From Rhipicephalus microplus (lineage: Eukaryota > Arthropoda > Arachnida > Ixodida > Ixodidae), in the NCBI RefSeq assembly GCF_043290135.1, contig NC_134710.1:285327276-285391275 (forward strand): a stretch of 64,000 nucleotides of DNA, in the 5' to 3' direction. Position numbers and translations under genes: made by a program. Under the pieces are notes generated by a model. That model was not told where the DNA came from. It saw only the letters and a program-made list of their open reading frames with translations, and did no database searches. This document shows, one piece after another, positions 10,017 to 20,494 of this stretch (positions within the stretch are counted from its first letter, which is position 1; every line of letters begins with the position of its first letter).

Positions 10017-10456
10017 CGTCCTAACTTGAACGGGCAAGTGTTTCCAGGACAGTCGGCTCGATGCAGCTTTCAAACAAGGCAATTTTAAACGAAAAATTTC
10101 CTCTCCCTTTCTTGCTTCATTTCTCTCTTAAAAGAACTTTACCTCGTGTCATTCTGTCCTGCGCGATTACATTCAAATACCTTTCACAAAGCTGCATTCC
10201 TTTCACATGCAGTGCTGTGTCCTGTGCCAGGTGTATATATAGTCTGAATATTTCTCTGGGTTACCCACTTTACATTCGCTCGAAAAGATGGATGGGTAAA
10301 ACTTGGCTCTTTCTTTCTTTCTCTCGTTCTCACTTTTATTTTATGTCCAAAGCTTCAGCAGTACCTGAATTTCATTGCCCATTGCTATGCCAATTCAGTC
10401 TTGCGGCTAGAACAAGAGGACGATGCGAACCATTTTTCTTGTCATTTCTAAAAAAG
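10017..10456. other. Anonymous sequence
   Basis: No gene or repeat was recognised. A 134-codon open frame at 10061-10465 has no known motif. Confidence 0.3.
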
Positions 10457-10730
10457 ATTGATTGATTGATTGATTATTGATATATGGGGTTTAATGTCCC
10501 AAAACAACCATATGATTATGAGAGATGCCGTAGTGGAGGGCTCCCGAAATTTCGACAACCTGGGGTTTTTAACGTGTGCCCAAATCTGAGCACACGGGCC
10601 TACAACATTACCGCCTCCATCGAAAATGCAGCCGCCGCAGGCGGGATTCGATCCCACGACCTGCGGGTCAGCAGCCCACCTTAGCCCACCTCAGCAGCCC
10701 CCCTTAGCCACTAGACCACCACGGCGGGGC
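10457..10730 (-). mobile_element. Tick tRNA-derived SINE (Ruka-like)
   Basis: This is a full-length minus-strand copy with a (GATT)n tail at 10457-10473 and the tRNA-like head ending CCACGGCGGGGC. The head contains a short internal tandem duplication (CAGCAGCCC, CACCTTAGCC repeated at about 10669-10710), which would disrupt the polymerase III A-box region. Similar TTCT(T)AAAAAA words at 10446 and 10731 may be the target duplication. Confidence 0.9.
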
Positions 10731-13261
10731 TTCTTAAAAAAAAGTAATTCAAAGTATGTCCCTAGCAGTAGTGTGCCCACAGCCTTGAATGCTAGGTGAT
10801 TATTGAAGATGGTTGACGTTCCCACCAGCAGAAAGTCATTTAAACGAGGTGAGCTATAGATTAACGCATAATATTGTAGATACCTCGTCATCAGGAAAAA
10901 TAAATAAAAACAGAGGTCGAATTCGCAAGCTCTTATTTCGTAGGTGCTCTTTGCCATTCATCAGCCGCTTTCGCTAATGACATGCACAATTTTATGTTTG
11001 GCTGAATGCATCCCTTACCAACAACTTCTAACACCAAAAGAAGTTTTAGCGGATTCGGTCACCATTATTTATGTTACTACCACGAGTTTTGAATTGTTCT
11101 TGCTACTTTCTTAAACTGGCGCAGGCTCTTATTGCCTGCACCCACTGCCGCTATCTGATTGCAATGGACGAAAAAAGACGGCGGCGTGAAGAAGTAAGAG
11201 CTTTGAAGGGGAACTTACCTGAGTGTTTCATATAACCGTGCAGGCATTTGTGCGCCTCACTGGCTTCGGGTAAAAGCTTCGCGCCTTTTCTACGTGCTTG
11301 GCCATACTTTACACTCTCATTGTGTGTTAAGGTCACACGCACTTTTTCTAATTTCACGTGACTTTAATTTTTGCAGAAAGCCTAACGGAAAATTTAATTA
11401 GGACAGTCTTTATGAGATTCCGTCCTGAATAGAGAGAGAAAAATGAAGACCTGGAGAGTGCACGCTGCACTTTGTCAATCTGTCTTCCCTTATCGTTTCG
11501 GCGAGACACGCATTTAGGCTGGCTTTTTTCAATAAGAAAGGAAACACAGAGAGCTCCAGGTTGCGCGTCGTGACGATGGGCGAAGCCCGACGGAAAGTGC
11601 CTGAAAGCTTTCGGCTATTATTATTTATTGTGTTTACAAAACCTTGTTCGCGATCCAAACTTCCTAAAGCTCTTTTAAAACTTTCTGGGTTCCTCGAAAA
11701 GCCGCTAGTGGCGTAAGGAGTCGCCCAGTGTTGCGCCAATTTAATTGGATGTCTCTAGAAGATTCCTGCACAAAATGCATCTTAAGCTTAACCCTCCTAC
11801 TAGATTAGGCAAGCACCAGCTTGCTAAGAGAAAGCGTGTTCGGAACGCATGGATAAAATTTCAGCCAAGCGAACTTTTCAACCTGTTGGCTCAGTCAGAT
11901 CAAACACTGAGATGTCACTGTGCCTCTGTTGGGGCGGCCCAAGAAAAGAAACCGTAATAGAACATGATTGCTTAGCTGCATGGCAATGGTCGAATCATCA
12001 AAGCCTACTTTCGTATAAGCAGTTTTTTGTAAGATTAGAACTCAGCCAGCTCCCCATTCTGGCTGTCTTATGTTCAATATCTAGACCCTAAATTGTCATG
12101 ATCACTTGTACTATAGAAGCTCGTTCTCTAGCTCACAAAATTCATAACAGCAGCATGGTATCAACGCAATGACTGGAAAAGACAAGTTGAGGGCTAGTGC
12201 GTGGTGCATGTGTTTGGGCCTGTGTTTTCCGCTTGTGTGTCTCATTAGCACGCTACATACATCAGCCATGCAATGGCGTTAATCACATTCACGGCTGTAA
12301 ACATAACAGGTTCAAGAACCTGTTTATTGCAGCTGGACCTGCCCCCTGAATATCTTGCTAGCTGCATCGCTATACTGATGGACATGGCACCACGCTAGAG
12401 CTGATGTCACTACCGAATATTATGTTTAGTAGTACCAGGGCTGATCTAACCGATTTATTATGATACAATGTCTTGAGTTTGGGGGCATTTTACTCAATAC
12501 TTTTTATACAGAGATTAATGATGCAATTGCTGGCTTGGTTATAAACTCAGCAATGATTTGCTTACTGCCTTGCTTACCATAAATACTAGTGCACACATTT
12601 TCCTTATCTCGTTACCTATATAAAAATTATGATGCTATTAGTATTAAGAGAGTCCTTGCCAGTTCGCTAATAATGGCATTATAAAAATGGTTTAATAATA
12701 CAATTATTATTCTTTTTCTCTGGCCATCTCACTATTTTCTCCTAGCATTCCTTGATACGTGCAGGCCAAGTGCCTATGCCAACCGCACCGTTCTATCAGA
12801 CCTGTCTGTCAAAATTGGCAACCTCAGTCCCTGAGCTTCCAAAGGTATTTTTGATCCAGGAATGTTTTAGCACCCAATGCTACTTGATACAGCTGGAGGC
12901 ACCCTCCTAGTGGGAGGTGAGTTGCCTTCAGGGTATTGGAGTGTGTTGCCAGTACTCGCTCCCCTGCTGGCAGCCGTCTGGATATTTCAGCCAACGTCGT
13001 CGTTTTTTTTTAGTATCTGACTAACAAGGATGGTCCTGCCAGCTCGTGTAGTAGAATTTCCGTGATTTATAAGAGTTCACGCAAGCCGCTTTATATATAG
13101 CGTCACAGAAGAGATACCGGCAAATGAACTCAAAGTGTTAAGTGCTTATATAGCAGTCAATTACCTTACCATGGACGCCGATTCCTGATCCCTGCGAAGA
13201 TTACTGCTAGGGTTTCACGTGCAAAAATCACAAGTTTATTTGAGGTGGACCCTTGTGGACG
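10731..13261. other. Anonymous sequence
   Basis: About 2.5 kb in which no gene, RNA or repeat family could be recognised. It is mostly AT-rich with scattered stops in every frame. Confidence 0.3.
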
Positions 13262-13548
13262 GGCTACAAATAATAATATCTGGAGATTTACGCGCCAAAA
13301 TCATGATACCATTAGAAGGGATGCGGTAGTCGAGGGCTTCTGAAATTTCTACCAACTGGTGTTCTTTAACGTGCAAGAAAAATGATAGGCGGGCCAGTTG
13401 GCTAGTTGGTTTGTTTGCGCTACCAAGTAGCCATAATGATTCTTTAATGTGCACTGACAACACACAGCATACGGACCTCTTCCACTTAGGTTCCATCGAA
13501 ATGAGACTGCCAGGGCTGGTATCGAACCCGTGACCCTCGGGTCGTAGA
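13262..13548 (-). mobile_element. Degenerate tRNA-derived SINE with internal insertion
   Basis: It shares the variant opening GATTTACGCGCCAAAATC with the copy at 8655, then GTGTTCTTTAACGTGCA. About 65 bases of foreign sequence follow (13378-13443), after which TTCTTTAATGTGCACTGAC repeats the SINE word and the body resumes to a tRNA-like head with GTATCGAACCCGTGACC. The repeated word either side marks the insertion. Confidence 0.72.
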
Positions 13549-14884
13549 AGCACTATTTATTTCGGCCGCTCTGAATCTATGCCAAGGGGGATTTTTTCGC
13601 ACTTCTTTCTCATAGAAATATGGAAATCATGACTTGGAGTCGAACCCGCACTGCCGAGCTTAGCAGTGCGACACCTCAAGTGGTAAGCTAGGAAAATGAC
13701 CGAGTGTCGGGTTTAGCTAAGTGAGCCATTCTATTTTAGTTGGACCAAATGTAGCAAGACCAACTCCCAGCAATTTCATTATAGATTTCAAGCGCTAGTC
13801 AGTGCCGGAAGTTGTAGTGGCCTGAACGATAATTTGAACTTGAGAGCTTGAGAACAAGTATGTATTGGGATTTTGCCACGCGAAACGAATGGCAGGTATG
13901 CAATGTCGCAAATATACATTTGCACTTTGCCTTTTTTTACCTTCACTTCTCTGGACGGCAGCCAGCTGATGCTCTGCACGTCTCCTACAAGTTGTCTACG
14001 TGACCGGTTAGGGCATTAAGTAATCAAGACATATTATGAGCAAAAAAGTTTGCGCATTCAGTATTGACAAAGGCAGAGACTGTCACCGAATCCATTAGGC
14101 GCAATCACGATAGTCACCTCCTTAACCAAGAATATGATAACGTAGCAACGGAAAATAATATGAAATAAAAGATAGCTTGAGTGTTTTATTCTCGAGCACT
14201 GGCGTTGAGTTTTCAAAATCATGCAGCACATGGACTGCCACACGAATAAACATCAATGTCTTATAAAAGACTAATACAGAAAGTTCCTTCAAAGCGATGA
14301 TCCACAAGATAATTTTTTGTTATCAGGATCATGCCATGCAGGATGCCAGCTCACGGAGCCAGAGACAATTCTACCCAAAATTGGTCATGTGAGAAAACGA
14401 CGTAGACAGGGGTCGCGAATTCTTGAGGTGACGAGGAAGCGTTTTGCTGAGCTTAGAGAACTCTCACTACGTTCACTGACTTTGCTGAGAGCAGTAACAG
14501 AGATTTTTAACACATTGACAACGGCTGTGTGCTCCTATTCACTCTGAAACAACGCACAACAGCGTGTAGTCGGCATGCAGCTCTACGTGTGACCAGTATG
14601 TGAGCTGGGTGTACGCCGAGTTTACACACAATTGGTGATGAACTTAAATCAATGTGAATCTCCGAATGACCACGAAGGGGTGTTACTATATGCGTGTTAA
14701 TAAAACCGAGAGTTTCATTATTTGGTTTGCAGGAAACGTGGGTTCAGTAAGCACTACTGAATACCACGCTTACTTATTGTATCCCTCGATAATACGGCGT
14801 GTTGCTACACTTTTGTGCAATGACGCATGAAATCAAAATTAATTGATTGAATAATTGACTGATTTATTTATTTATTTATTTATT
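13549..14884. other. Anonymous sequence
   Basis: Apart from the tRNA-like relic at 13632-13688 nothing was recognised. (TTTA)n begins at about 14862. Confidence 0.3.
13632..13688 (-). repeat. tRNA-like relic
   Basis: Read on the minus strand, this has a perfect B-box-like GGTTCGACTCC preceded by a hairpin with 6-bp stem GCACTG/CAGTGC. A decayed A-box side follows (TACCACTTGAGG). No full cloverleaf could be drawn by eye, so it is a tRNA-derived SINE head or tRNA pseudogene rather than a tRNA gene. Confidence 0.35.
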
Positions 14885-15149
14885 TACTTATTTATTGATT
14901 GATTGATTCATTGATTTATATGTGGGGCTCAACGTCCCAAAACCACCATGCGATCATGAAAGATCCCGTAGTGGAGGACTTCGGAAATTTTGACCACCTG
15001 GCGTTCTCTAGCGTGCGCCCAAATCTGAGCACACGGGCCCACAGTATTTTCGCCTCTATCGAAAATGCAGTTGCCGCAGTCGGGATTCGATCCCGCGACC
15101 TGCGGGTCCGCAGCCGAGTACCTTAGTCACTAGACCATCGCTGCGGGGC
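14885..15149 (-). mobile_element. Tick tRNA-derived SINE (Ruka-like)
   Basis: This is a full-length minus-strand copy whose (TTGA)n tail (14894-14916) runs into an upstream (TTTA)n tract, and whose head ends CATCGCTGCGGGGC. Body words are near consensus with scattered substitutions (GTGGGGCTCAACGTCCC, GGACTTCGGAAATTTTG). No clear target duplication could be seen because the left flank is simple repeat. Confidence 0.9.
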
Positions 15150-15716
15150 TATGCAATATCCATCAATCGGGAGAGATATATCACCAAAATTTCTTGCTTA
15201 CTTGTGTACTGTTATAGATAAAAAGTGACAGTAGCTCTCTGCCATGGCGCCCCACGTTTTTATGGGAAGAACATGCAAGAACATTCGTTATATGGCAAGC
15301 TAAAGAACATCAGGAGGTGACAATTATTCTAGAGGCGGGTCTCATCATCTCATAGTTGTATTCGTACATAAAAAACTAGAACGTAATATGACACAGTCTA
15401 TTTTATTACACAACACAAATGTTCCTCGAACTCAAACACTCCTCGAATCAGAGGCCTGGAGGTCTCCGATTCTTTTCCTTATTGCATATCGTGACTGAGA
15501 CTTCAGTGCACTGTACGCATATACATTATCACCACAGTCGATTGGTCCTAACCGGTGAATCACAAGACGCTAAATCAAGGCAAAATATGTTATGCGCTCT
15601 ATATCTATCACATTTGTGTTTTAGAATTTTGATGATATTATGCTCTGAGCATATGAAATTTCGCATTCTCATTCATACACCTGAAACATTTTTACTTTTT
15701 CAATCCGACATACATT
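15150..15716. other. Anonymous sequence
   Basis: No gene or recognised repeat. A 144-codon open frame starting at 15419 runs into the microsatellite and is not credible. Confidence 0.3.
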
Positions 15717-15738
15717 TCTCTCTCTCTCTCTCTCTCTC

Positions 15739-15818
<80 letters not shown>

Positions 15819-15819
15819 A
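15717..15819. repeat. Compound (TC)n(TA)n(GA)n microsatellite
   Basis: (TC)n, then (TA)n, then (GA)n makes the whole tract a near-perfect inverted repeat able to fold on itself. Confidence 0.95.
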
Positions 15820-15852
15820 GTGTATACTTAAGGCCTCCTTTTTCCGTGTTTG

Positions 15853-16053
15853 ACACAATATTATTGAGGTCTAACAGACAATAATGCCAAGGAAAATGTA
15901 AGCGAAGTTATTAAACAGAATAGTAATGTGGGTATAAACAAAGAAAGCGGGTGAAAGATAACTTGCCGTGAGCAAGAACCGAACCTGTGAACTTCGAACA
16001 ACGCGTTCATTGCTCTACCACTGAGCTACCACGACAGCTATCACCCTGCCACT
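15853..16053 (-). mobile_element. Second tRNA-derived SINE family
   Basis: On the minus strand a tRNA-like head reads GTCGTGGTAGCTCAGTGG then TAGAGCAATGAACGCG, with a B-box-like ACAGGTTCGGTTCTTG. It is followed by a body containing GGCATTATTGTCTGTTAG and an AATATTGTGTC end. The head fits RNA polymerase III A and B boxes. The body is unrelated to the Ruka-like family. I recall similar sequence as common in ticks, but could not verify this. Confidence 0.65.
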
Positions 16054-16079
16054 TTATTGGGTTTATATGTGAATTAAAG

Positions 16080-16080
<1 letters not shown>

Positions 16081-16163
<83 letters not shown>
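16081..16163. repeat. (TA)n microsatellite
   Basis: Pure (TA)n; it gives spurious IYIYIY open frames on both strands. Confidence 0.97.
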
Positions 16164-16165
<2 letters not shown>

Positions 16166-17150
16166 TTGCACATAAATCACAAACATTTCGTAGTAAAAAT
16201 ACACAAATAAATAAACGCTGGAACGGCGGACAAGATAGCCAGGAATGGGTGACCAAAAAGTCGCCTTCTATGTTCTTGGGGGCGCCAATGCGGAGTCTTC
16301 CATATTCAATACACAGCGGTTGGCCTCTTTCGTACGCAAGTTGTTTTCGAAGCGCTTGCACTCATTCAGCCACGCCGCGCAACTGGTATGACATTCTCGG
16401 CGTTCCGTTGCACGGCTACGGGTACCAGCCCTTGTTTATCGCTATATGTTTGCCCTGCTGCGCTTCTGGCTCGCTTCCCGCCTCGCCGCACGCGAAGGTT
16501 GGGCGGGTGGGTCCCACGGGAAGTGCTTAATTGCTCTCCTGTAGAGAAAGCACAAGAAAAAAGGACACTGGCGTCCGTGCGCACATACTGCGTGTGCGCC
16601 GGTGGTGACGAGGAATCACTTTCAGCCGGCCCTTCTGGGCGGCGTCCATGAGCGTCGCCAGAGCAGGCCAGGCAAACCAGGCTCATACGGTGGGACGTCG
16701 ACGCGTGGCAGTCCACCACGCTTGTCCTTTCATGCCTTTTTTTATAGGTCGACAAATGGCTCCTACGATCTCTTGGCAAGGCTGTAACTTTATCGATATA
16801 ATTGCGCTCAATTGTATAAAACCGGATATTCATATACTCTCGCAGCAAATACAAACTGGATTTTGTTCTTACTTGGCCTCAATGTTAATTCATGAACCTC
16901 ATAATGCGATGGACTTGATCTCCACGCGCGCAACGGAATCCGCTGATAGCCGTGTGCCTTTCAACTGCAATGTTTCTTCGTTTGCAAGTTTGCTCTCTTG
17001 TGGAAGAACTTATAACTTTTCATGAGCGTTGCTTAACCTGGAATGCTGCGGCGACAAATGTTTTAAATTATTTAGCTGTTATTTCATCACCCCATATCAA
17101 CTTTATCATCGTGTGAAGAGAAAATGATGTATAAGAGAGGAACGATAGGA

Positions 17151-17152
<2 letters not shown>
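16164..17152. other. Anonymous sequence, GC-rich in the middle
   Basis: Between 16240 and 16750 the base content is higher in G+C and open frames of 87-162 codons overlap in several frames, but none shows a recognised domain. It could be an unrecognised element or decayed exon. Confidence 0.3.

Positions 17153-17208
<56 letters not shown>
17153..17208. repeat. (TA)n microsatellite
   Basis: Pure AT dinucleotide run. Confidence 0.97.
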
Positions 17209-17210
<2 letters not shown>

Positions 17211-17247
17211 GTATGATATCATTGGGTCCAGTACGATAGATGATTGT

Positions 17248-17307
17248 AGAGAAGGACACACGTACGAAACTTTAATAAATCTACATTTCGTACGTGCATC
17301 CTTCTCT
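17248..17307. repeat. Inverted repeat, 22-base arms
   Basis: The left arm AGAGAAGGACACACGTACGAAA (17248-17269) and the right arm 17286-17307 are complementary except for two positions, with a 16-base loop. Confidence 0.85.
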
Positions 17308-17315
17308 TAAAGCAT

Positions 17316-17316
<1 letters not shown>

Positions 17317-17405
<89 letters not shown>
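17317..17405. repeat. (CA)n(TA)n compound microsatellite
   Basis: (CA)n to about 17358, then (TA)n. Confidence 0.97.
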
Positions 17406-17408
<3 letters not shown>

Positions 17409-17530
17409 ACAACGGTAGCGTTGTCTACAAGGATAAATATATTCATTTCCCAACAGTTTCGGGAGAGGTCCTCCCGAAACTGTTGAGGAATAAATATATT
17501 TATCCTTGTTGACAACGCTCCCGTTGTGCC
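17406..17530. repeat. Long palindrome with 60-base arms
   Basis: Arms at 17406-17465 and 17471-17530 are inverted copies with only a handful of mismatches, separated by the 5-base spacer AGGTC. The centre reads CAGTTTCGGGAG, spacer, CTCCCGAAACTG. (TA)n tracts lie close on either side. It encodes nothing recognised and could extrude as a cruciform. Confidence 0.93.
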
Positions 17531-17582
17531 ATATCCCATACCTTCACAAAGACTAACTGGCCCATTGAATTATTACTCCCAC

Positions 17583-17583
<1 letters not shown>

Positions 17584-17678
<95 letters not shown>
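17584..17678. repeat. (TA)n microsatellite
   Basis: Near-pure (TA)n with one CA interruption near 17600; it abuts the inverted LTR fragment at 17682. Confidence 0.97.
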
Positions 17679-17679
<1 letters not shown>

Positions 17680-17681
17680 CT

Positions 17682-17710
17682 GACTGCACCATTGTAAGGA
17701 ATACACGAGA
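17682..17710 (-). mobile_element. Inverted LTR-end/primer-site fragment
   Basis: Read on the minus strand this is TCTCGTGTATTCCTTACA then ATGGTGCAGTC. It matches the plus-strand LTR end and primer-binding site at 17785-17813 at 26 of 29 positions. It is a second copy of the retrotransposon junction in opposite orientation, less than 80 bases away. Confidence 0.75.
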
Positions 17711-17730
17711 TGGAAGTTCGAAAAGATTGA

Positions 17731-17802
17731 AGTCAGAGAATAGAACAGTAGAGCAGCCGGCCCGAAGCAAGGGTGCTATCTCTGTCTCGTTTATACCTTA
17801 CA
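17731..17802 (+). repeat. Partial 5' LTR
   Basis: The block AGTCAGAGAATAGAACAG, then GGCCCG, AGCAAGGGTGCT, TCTGTCTCGTTTAT and CCTTACA is repeated in the same orientation at 20038-20101. The shared 3' end terminates in CA and is followed two bases later by a TGG primer-site motif, as in LTR retrotransposons. The 5' part of this LTR is missing. This copy has an 8-base insertion (TAGAGCAG) relative to the 3' copy. Confidence 0.75.
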
Positions 17803-19970
17803 ATGGCGCAGTCCGACAATTGAACCTCACGTTTAAGCCACGTGTACGCATCCTCACGGGTCATCTGCGGCGCGGGTCTTGCCATCGAGGAACGCGGTCC
17901 ACGCCTAGTTGATCATGGAATTCGCATCCCGACCACTGCTGCAGCTACCCACCGATTTATCCGCAGACAGCGTCAAGGCCTCTTCAATGGTTCCAGGGTA
18001 TAACCTGACAGGAACCTTCCTACCACCTTCGTGTGAGAAGGCGCAAGAGGTCTTGTCGTATGGAAACATCACTTACGCTTCTTGTGGCACGGATCTTATC
18101 CCTCAGACTTTTTCTACGGGTGAGCATCCAAGAGAGACCGTTCAGGCTTCCTCAGCATTCCGCAGCGCCAAGACAGTGAGCACATCTTTGTTGGCCGGCG
18201 ACGCTGCTCACACTTACTGTGGCGAAAACCTCTCGCCGAGTACTTTGTCGGCACCATCGAGTGGTTCGGTTCAAGCTCCCCACGACAAACGACCTGCTAG
18301 CGTAAGCACAATCACCACATCAAGCGGATTTCCAGATAGCGCCGCGCACTTACGGCGTACGATCGCGCGACTCCGCGGCATGGTAGACGCATTGACAGCG
18401 TCGCACTCTGCGCTGTTTCCTGCCATACTGCCAGCATTGTTCGCCGCCGACGCCATGCTCGACATAGCCGTCTCGCATTACCTGGAGGCCAGCCCACCCT
18501 AGCAACGCAGAGAGCTTCGGGATGCCCTCATGCAGCTATCGGACCAGCTTGGCAGCTTCCCGTTGGCGCTCTCCGCACTTTCGCCTGCGGTGCTATGATC
18601 GCAAGCCGCCTGCGAAATACCGAAATTCCACAGGTTCCAGAACGACGCAGACGGCTGGGTGGCGACCGTCAGTGCTATAGCAGCGCGAGAGGCCTGGACG
18701 TAGCCTCAGAAATGGTCCGTGGCTGTAGACCGCCTTCGTTCGGGAAGGTGCAGTGGCGTGGTTTCGGTATGAAGGCGTGAAGCAGCAGTCATAGGCTGAG
18801 TGGAGTGCAGCTCTGATTGCTGTTTTCGGCCCTATTGGCTATGACGCCACCAACGAACCTACTACGTCTTTTACTGGGGTCAAAGCTGGAGAAGCCCATC
18901 TCCTCTAGGTTGAACCTGGCACGTCTTTTTCAGAGGCCGAGCTCAAGAGGGCCATCTCCTCGAGGTTGCAACCGCAAACTGCAGTTCATCGGCAGATACC
19001 TCTGCTCAACCGGGCCTAAAATAAGCCTCTTGTTGAAGATGTGCTCCAACTCTGCCTCGGCAACCGACACCAAAACAACCCTGCCAGTGTCCGAGAGTGG
19101 TACCTAGCTATATCTACCGGGAAAACTTCCCCCATGCTCACCATCGCTTGGACACTTGGGGTCACCGGCACCCGTCGTACTGAAAGCCTTAGCAGCGCAC
19201 CCGTATGTCTCCACAGATGCCGAGAATACGATGGGTGCCCTATCACTACATGATCCAGGCCTATCTGGAGATCCTGACAAGACGAGTTTTGACCAGGCGG
19301 ACCCATCTGCCTGGCCACCACGACACTTATTGGAAAGCAAGCACGTGGACGTTTGTTCTGCGCAAAGCGTTCTAAGTGCTACCTCCATGGATGATTCCGA
19401 CGTGCCTATAGTGTCATCAAGAACTTTATGGTGGAGCCTGAGTTCCCTGCTGGTGATGTGAATTCTGAGTGTTACGGCTCTAATGTTTGTAGCACTTTGT
19501 CGGGGACCACCACTACGAGCATCTCGGGGAGCACACCAGAGGTACCGCAAGGGCATGGGGTGCATCGATCGTCAGCACAGATGCTCGTCGCCACTTCTTG
19601 AGTAACGGGTGAGAGATCCACGAACAGCGCGAGAAAGTCAACCCATTGCGACATTCAACGGTTGCGAATATGCAGTGCCTCGTCCTGTGTGTACAGCTAC
19701 GGTGGAACATACGTCAATTGGACCTGTGGCGATCTGGAAATAGTCGGGTACGCCCACGAGAAACATTGTTGGCAAGTTTGTAAGAGGTCACACTGTGCGA
19801 AAGAAGAAAGACCGGCCGTAGCGAAAAAGCCGATTCCGACTTCCGGAGAACACATAGCAAGATCTGCACGCCGAGGCGCAGCGTGGCTAGAACTGACCAC
19901 CGCGATTAAGCAAGTGCCGGCCACCAGAAGTATTAACCGCCTCTCCACAGGCTTCACAGTCATGGCCGAG
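17803..19970 (+). pseudogene. Decayed LTR-retrotransposon interior with gag-like remnant
   Basis: About 2.2 kb lie between the two LTR copies. A 197-codon open frame at 17909-18502 is serine/alanine/threonine-rich with no recognised domain. Farther on, broken frames around 18640-18840 contain gag-like words: a DGWVATVSAIA segment, then tryptophan-bearing AWFRYEGVKQQ and AEWSAAL followed by a phenylalanine, as in Ty3/gypsy capsid regions. Stops and frameshifts interrupt this. No protease, reverse transcriptase or integrase motif was seen, so the element is either an internal-deletion derivative or a gag-only non-autonomous form. Gag identity is inference. Confidence 0.55.
17804..17817 (+). other. 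Primer-binding site of LTR retrotransposon
   Basis: TGGCGCAGTCCGAC lies one base past the LTR end. TGG at this position pairs with the CCA end of a primer tRNA, and TGGCGCAGTC-type sites are common in Ty3/gypsy-type elements. The tRNA species was not determined. Confidence 0.65.
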
Positions 19971-20101
19971 TGTCGTGACGAAGAAAGAGGGTGGAGCTCG
20001 GGCGCGCGGGCAGCGAGAGGAAAGTAGAAGAGAAGAAAGTCAGAGAATAGAACAGCTGGCCCGCAGCAAGGGTGCTCTCTGTCTCGTTTATTCCTTACTA
20101 T
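19971..20101 (+). repeat. 3' LTR
   Basis: A probable 131-bp LTR starts TGTCGTGACGAAGAAAG and ends CCTTACTA. Its last 64 bases repeat the 5' copy at 17731-17802. The start is inferred from TG and from similarity to the solo-LTR-like insert at 30518 (TGTCGCGACG then GAAGAAAGAGG). No clear polypurine tract precedes it, so the left border is uncertain. The right edge merges into (TA)n. Confidence 0.65.
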
Positions 20102-20130
20102 ATATATACATATCAAACAGAAGGGGAAGA

Positions 20131-20223
<93 letters not shown>

Positions 20224-20245
20224 CGTGCGTGTGTGTGTGTATTCT
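20099..20245. repeat. (TA)n(TG)n compound microsatellite
   Basis: Interrupted (TA)n to 20161 followed by (TG)n with a GCGTGCGTGC interruption. Confidence 0.96.
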
Positions 20246-20478
20246 TCTTCTTATGTTTGATTTATTGTTCTTGAACACTGTACATGAAAGTAGTTATACA
20301 CGTTGCTTTTTCAACTAACCATGCCTACACCACAGTCCAGAGAAAAAGCGATGATGTGCTTCTTGATACATAAGAGCTAACTGCTGTAGAAGACTGGTTA
20401 TAAGTTGCACTTGAAAAAAAATGTAAGTGATTACCGGTAGCTAACTATAAAAATTCAATGAATTACCCAGAATGCTAC
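20246..20478. other. Anonymous sequence
   Basis: Nothing recognised. Confidence 0.3.
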
Positions 20479-20494
20479 AGATTTAAAAATGTAG
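20479..20494 (+). repeat. Target-site duplication, left copy (SINE at 20495)
   Basis: AGATTTAAAAATGTAG occurs here and perfectly at 20731-20746. Confidence 0.92.

Noticed and set aside
9511..10029. 172-codon frame as a transposase for the TTAA element
   Set aside because: No piggyBac catalytic pattern or other transposase motif is visible, and the frame runs past the element's right inverted end.
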